Positions 6,964 to 8,958 of a stretch of 8,958 nt of DNA are shown piece after piece. The stretch comes from Inquilinus sp. (GTDB lineage: Bacteria; Pseudomonadota; Alphaproteobacteria; DSM-16000; Inquilinaceae): the NCBI GenBank assembly GCA_013003675.1, contig JABDIP010000105.1:1-8958 (forward strand), read 5' to 3'. The notes under the pieces were generated by a model. The model ran no database searches and had not been told where the DNA came from. It was given only the letters and a program-made list of their open reading frames with translations. A program made the position numbers and the translations under genes. The number at the start of each line of letters is the position of its first letter. The first letter of the stretch is position 1.

Positions 6964-7149
6964 ACGTAACCGTCTTCCCGATCGCGTGCCGCGCAGGGCG
7001 CGGAGCCCGGCGCTGGTGCGGACGGCGCGCCGTTACCGCACCCAACCGGCAGGGCTATCGCGGCGCGGGCCCCGCCGTTTGCCGAGCCGCCGGATAGCAT
7101 TGGCTTAACTTCTTCGCCGCCCGTGTCAAGTCCTGCCGCGCAGCCGGCG
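6964..7149 (-). promoter_or_regulatory. Upstream region of the histidine kinase
   Basis: The gap between nitroreductase and kinase must include the kinase promoter if it is transcribed alone. A perfect TTGACA -35 hexamer lies on the minus strand at 7129-7124, but at 16-18 bases from it only a poor -10 (TAAGCC) is found. That would give a leader of about 130 bases. Treat it as a candidate only. Confidence 0.3.
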
Positions 7150-7179
7150 CCGGTTCTACAACCGGAGCCCGTCGGGGCT
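7150..7179 (-). terminator. Tandem hairpins downstream of the nitroreductase gene
   Basis: Two perfect inverted repeats sit side by side, 18-47 bases past the nitroreductase stop. One is CCGGTT-CTAC-AACCGG at 7150-7165 (6-bp stem, 4-base loop); the other is AGCCC-GTCG-GGGCT at 7166-7179 (5-bp stem, 4-base loop). The position suits transcription termination, but no run of T follows in the direction of transcription, so it is not a canonical intrinsic terminator. Confidence 0.35.
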
Positions 7180-7196
7180 GGGCAGGGGGGCGGGCG

Positions 7197-7775
7197 TCAG
7201 GATCCGGCGGCCTGTGCCGTCCATTCGGTGGCGAATTCCGCCGCCTCCGGGCGGCGCACCTGCGGTGGTTCCGTCGGTTCCGTGCCGAGATAGAGAAACC
7301 CTACGATTTCGTCGGTCTCCGCCAACCCGAGCGCCTGCTTGACAGCCGGGTCATAGGCCGGGGCGCCGGTCTTCCACATGCAGCCGAAACCCAGCGCGCC
7401 GGCCGCCACCATGATGTTCTGCGCGGCGCAGCCGGCGGCGACGATCTGCTCGATCGCCGGGATTTTCGGATGGGTATGGTCGACCTTGGCGGCGACCGTG
7501 ACGATCAGCGGCGCCCGCAACGGCGCCTGGCGCCGTTTCTCGACCAGCGGCTCGGGGGCGTCGGGGTCTTGCTCGAGCATCGCGTCGGCGAAGACCGCGC
7601 CCAGGCGCTTGCGATCGTCGCCGCGGATCAAGATGAACCGCCACGGCCTCAGCTTGCCGTGATCGGGGGCCCGGGCGGCGGCGGTCAGAATCTGCTCGAG
7701 CGCTTGCCCCGAGGGCGCGGGATCGACCAGCCGGATGGCGGAGCGGCGGGAGATCAGCGCGTCGATCGCGTCCAT
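7197..7775 (-). CDS. Nitroreductase family protein, YdjA type (FMN-dependent)
   Basis: A 192-residue flavoenzyme closely resembling E. coli YdjA. It opens MDAIDALISRRSAIRL, with the RRS (residues 10-12) that in this family contacts FMN phosphate. RAPDHGKLRPWRFILI (35-50) is the YdjA subtype signature. EQIVAAGCAAQNIMVAA (109-125) and LGFGCMWKTGA (128-138) form the helix and loop that line the flavin site, and the protein ends with IVGFLYLGT (157-165). Such enzymes use NAD(P)H to reduce nitro compounds or quinones as dimers in the cytosol; the natural substrate of YdjA is not settled. Length is the family norm. ATG 7775 matches the E. coli start; the nearest AGGA lies about 12 bases upstream, so the ribosome site is weak. 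It appears to be a single-gene unit with the AT-rich region upstream and hairpins downstream. Confidence 0.92.
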   Translation of the reverse strand: MDAIDALISRRSAIRLVDPAPSGQALEQILTAAARAPDHGKLRPWRFILIRGDDRKRLGAVFADAMLEQDPDAPEPLVEKRRQAPLRAPLIVTVAAKVDHTHPKIPAIEQIVAAGCAAQNIMVAAGALGFGCMWKTGAPAYDPAVKQALGLAETDEIVGFLYLGTEPTEPPQVRRPEAAEFATEWTAQAAGS

Positions 7776-7931
7776 GGCGATAGGCGGTCCTGTCGGGTTG
7801 GCGTCATCGGCATTTCTTCGGGTCGCGGGCCGGCCGGCGCACCATATACCGATGCGCCGGGAGTTGGAACGGCGACCGGCGAACTATGATCGCCCGCATC
7901 GCCTAATGAATAAAATGCCTCACAAGTATAG

Positions 7932-7946
7932 TTAACTTCGTGTTAA
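7932..7946. promoter_or_regulatory. Perfect CtrA-type box, TTAA-N7-TTAA
   Basis: TTAA at 7932-7935, seven bases, then TTAA at 7943-7946: the full binding consensus of the alphaproteobacterial response regulator CtrA. On the plus strand the second half could overlap a -35 element, with GCTAAT at 7966-7971 as a possible -10 after about 18 bases, directed towards the RTX gene. On the minus strand TATACT (7930-7925) follows one base after the box, directed towards the nitroreductase. Either gene could be the target. Confidence 0.45.
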
Positions 7947-8201
7947 TCAATTCTTCTATGTTCATGCTAATCCATTATTAAGTATGTCAAGACGGACACG
8001 ATAGTTCGATATCAATCGATCACCATATAATATATTGAAAATCATAGATAAAATTTGTAACTTCGAATTCGGTTGTCGAGGCTCATTCAGTTCCGTCGCC
8101 GATTTCATCAATATATAGTATGTTGGCTCCGATAATGGACAGCATATCGTGTAGCTGGAGCATTCCATAACTAAAGGTTAACAGCAGATGCAAAAAATCC
8201 T

Positions 8202-8230
8202 TTGCAATTATTATGGCGGTTGCAAATACT
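8202..8230 (+). promoter_or_regulatory. Weak candidate promoter for the RTX gene with repeated TTGCAA
   Basis: TTGCAA at 8202-8207 is followed after 17 bases by AATACT at 8225-8230; each hexamer matches the sigma-70 consensus at four of six positions. TTGCAA, a palindrome, recurs at 8220-8225, exactly 18 bases on. An inverted repeat TGCAAA-N6-TTTGCA covers 8189-8206. This could instead be a regulator site. Confidence 0.25.
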
Positions 8231-8448
8231 GCGGCTGCGATCATGGATTGCTTTCTCGGTGAATTGCCGGGCGGCGTGTCGGGATTGGTGGGGCCTTATC
8301 GGGGCTCCGGTTCTGGCGAACGGGGAATTCGCAAGCCGCCGCGGTGCCGATCGAAGCAGGGCCTGGATCGTACGGAACGCTGCAAGTTCCACCTGAGGGT
8401 GACGGGAATTCGTCCCCCATGTTGCGGGCAGAGAATCGGGGCTGCAGT

Positions 8449-8476
8449 GCGTCGGCGGATGGGGATCCGCCGGCGT
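8449..8476 (+). other. Strong hairpin in the leader of the RTX gene
   Basis: An inverted repeat with a 12-bp stem (two G-U pairs) around a GGGG loop at 8461-8464; its core GGCGGAT/ATCCGCC is perfect. It ends 67 bases before the RTX start codon. No T-run follows, so it is not a plain terminator; a role in mRNA stability or translation control is possible but unproven. Confidence 0.45.
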
Positions 8477-8526
8477 CACCTGATGACATGGGTTCGGTCG
8501 ATAGAGCCGCTGAGCGGTCGGCCGAT

Positions 8527-8534
8527 GGAGGGGA
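8527..8534 (+). promoter_or_regulatory. Ribosome binding site of the RTX gene
   Basis: GGAGGGGA lies 9 bases before the ATG at 8544. It is the strongest Shine-Dalgarno in this part of the window and fixes the start of the RTX protein just before its repeats. Confidence 0.7.
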
Positions 8535-8543
8535 CGAAATACA

Positions 8544-8958
8544 ATGGCTGAAATCTGGGGTTCGAACCGCGGCGATTTCCTGATCGGGTCCAACGGCACC
8601 GATTACATCTATGGTGAAGGCGGCAACGACTTCATCTTCTCGCGCAATGGCGACGACGAGATCTACGCGGGCGACGGCAACGACTTTGTGATCGCCGGCA
8701 GCGGCGACAATCTCATTTACGGCGACGACGGCGACGATTTCATCCTCTCCGGTCGCGGCGACGACACCGTTCATGGCGGCGAAGGCGACGACTTCATCGT
8801 CGGCGACCGCGGCATCGATATGCTCTACGGCGAAGGCGGCAACGACGTGATCGACGGCGGTCGCGGCGACGACGAGATCGACGGTGGCATCGGCGACGAC
8901 TATCTGGCCGGTGGCCGCGGCGACGACATGATCACCGGCGGCATCGGCGACGACACCC
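8544..8958 (+). CDS. RTX (hemolysin-type) calcium-binding repeat protein, N-terminal part
   Basis: The first 138 codons are present, open at the right edge. After MAEIW the protein consists of glycine/aspartate nonapeptides of the GGxGxDxUx type, 14 full copies and part of a 15th, with no break in register. Examples are GEGGNDFIF, GGEGDDFIV and GGRGDDMIT. In the family these repeats stay unfolded in the cytosol and fold into a parallel beta-roll on binding Ca2+ outside the cell, after export by a type I system (ABC transporter, membrane fusion protein, TolC-like channel) that reads a C-terminal signal. No signal peptide is seen, as expected. Because repeats begin at about residue 6, there is no N-terminal enzyme or toxin domain; any effector domain must lie further on. 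No secretion genes are in the window. It is strongly acidic. It could be a matrix, surface-layer, adhesin or exoenzyme protein. Confidence 0.9.
   Translation, partial: MAEIWGSNRGDFLIGSNGTDYIYGEGGNDFIFSRNGDDEIYAGDGNDFVIAGSGDNLIYGDDGDDFILSGRGDDTVHGGEGDDFIVGDRGIDMLYGEGGNDVIDGGRGDDEIDGGIGDDYLAGGRGDDMITGGIGDDT
8559..8958 (+). repeat. Tandem 27-bp repeats encoding RTX nonapeptides
   Basis: From 8559 to the window end the DNA is a degenerate 27-bp tandem array with a recurring GGCGACGAC core. The last four units alternate between GGRGDD and GGIGDD, giving a 54-bp higher-order period from about 8856 on, which suggests recent pairwise duplication. Confidence 0.85.

Larger units (their letters stand above)
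7900..8230. other. AT-rich island
   Basis: By hand count 7921-8220 holds about 107 G or C in 300 bases (about 36%), with the lowest line (7921-7980) near 28%, in a window otherwise clearly GC-rich. It holds many TpA steps and runs such as the stretch around 8025-8040. Such islands in high-GC alphaproteobacteria can be promoter regions bound by silencers such as MucR/Ros, or traces of transferred DNA. It lies between a housekeeping-type nitroreductase and an RTX exoprotein gene. Confidence 0.75.
7776..8543. other. Long non-coding stretch upstream of the RTX gene
   Basis: In 768 bases I find no convincing gene. The part to about 7900 is GC-rich and probably holds the nitroreductase promoter. 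Positions 7900-8230 form an AT-rich island. From 8231 to 8543 the sequence is GC-rich again and holds several short inverted repeats (8316-8332, 8374-8390 and the stronger 8449-8476). Small frames here (for example plus 8213-8551 and minus 7962-8168) have no recognisable family, no clear ribosome site and atypical composition. Confidence 0.6.

Noticed and set aside
5096..7045. Minus-strand open frame of 649 codons inside the kinase gene
   Set aside because: It is a second frame of the same strand; its translation is arginine/alanine/glycine-rich with no domain, while the other frame gives a complete hybrid kinase.
7962..8168. Minus-strand frame of 68 codons in the AT-rich island
   Set aside because: Its composition simply follows the AT-rich DNA, it has no clear ribosome site and no family I recognise. 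It could be a gene remnant but I cannot support it.
8213..8551. Plus-strand frame of 112 codons before the RTX gene
   Set aside because: It is rich in arginine, glycine and cysteine without any domain, starts inside the possible promoter, and runs 8 bases into the RTX start in another frame. It is more likely leader sequence.
8241..8774. Minus-strand frame of 177 codons opposite the RTX repeats
   Set aside because: Its valine/alanine-rich repeated part is the antisense image of the GGxGxD repeats.
8559..8958. Tandem 27-bp units as a possible CRISPR array
   Set aside because: There are no unique spacers; the units are contiguous, stay in frame and encode RTX nonapeptides.

Overview
The window is GC-rich chromosomal DNA with alphaproteobacterial character, most like the Rhodospirillales and relatives. 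The evidence is codon use and the closest family resemblances (DUF6352, DUF6505, DUF6494, the DUF4444-type biotin/lipoate ligase-like protein). No rRNA, tRNA, CRISPR array, insertion sequence or transposase is visible. The species cannot be named from this sequence alone.

Layout. (1) Positions 3045 down to 1 hold a tightly packed minus-strand operon. In transcription order it encodes a biotin/lipoate-ligase-like protein, a DUF6505 protein, a DUF6352 protein, a DUF6494 protein, a small one-helix membrane protein and the start of a metallophosphoesterase that runs off the left edge. Several junctions overlap (GTGA, 14 bp) or are short, so these proteins are probably co-expressed. None of the three DUF proteins has a known function, and the ligase-like protein lacks the lysine expected in its active site. 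(2) Divergent from it, on the plus strand, are a fumarylacetoacetate-hydrolase-family enzyme (3213-4058) and an alkyltransferase-like (ATL) DNA-damage-recognition protein (4078-4428), probably in one transcript. (3) Convergent with these is a large membrane-bound hybrid histidine kinase (4438-6963, minus): about six membrane segments, two PAS domains, a kinase core and a C-terminal receiver. (4) After a 233-bp gap comes a YdjA-type nitroreductase (7197-7775, minus). (5) Positions 7776-8543 are non-coding as far as I can see. They include an AT-rich island (about 36% GC over 7921-8220 by hand count) carrying a perfect TTAA-N7-TTAA CtrA-type box, then a GC-rich leader with strong hairpins. (6) From 8544 to the right edge, plus strand, runs an RTX calcium-binding-repeat protein. 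It is made of nonapeptide repeats almost from its first residue and is still open at the window end.

The two places most worth attention are the DUF/ligase-like operon, which looks like a conserved but uncharacterised module, and the RTX gene with its AT-rich, possibly CtrA-controlled upstream region.
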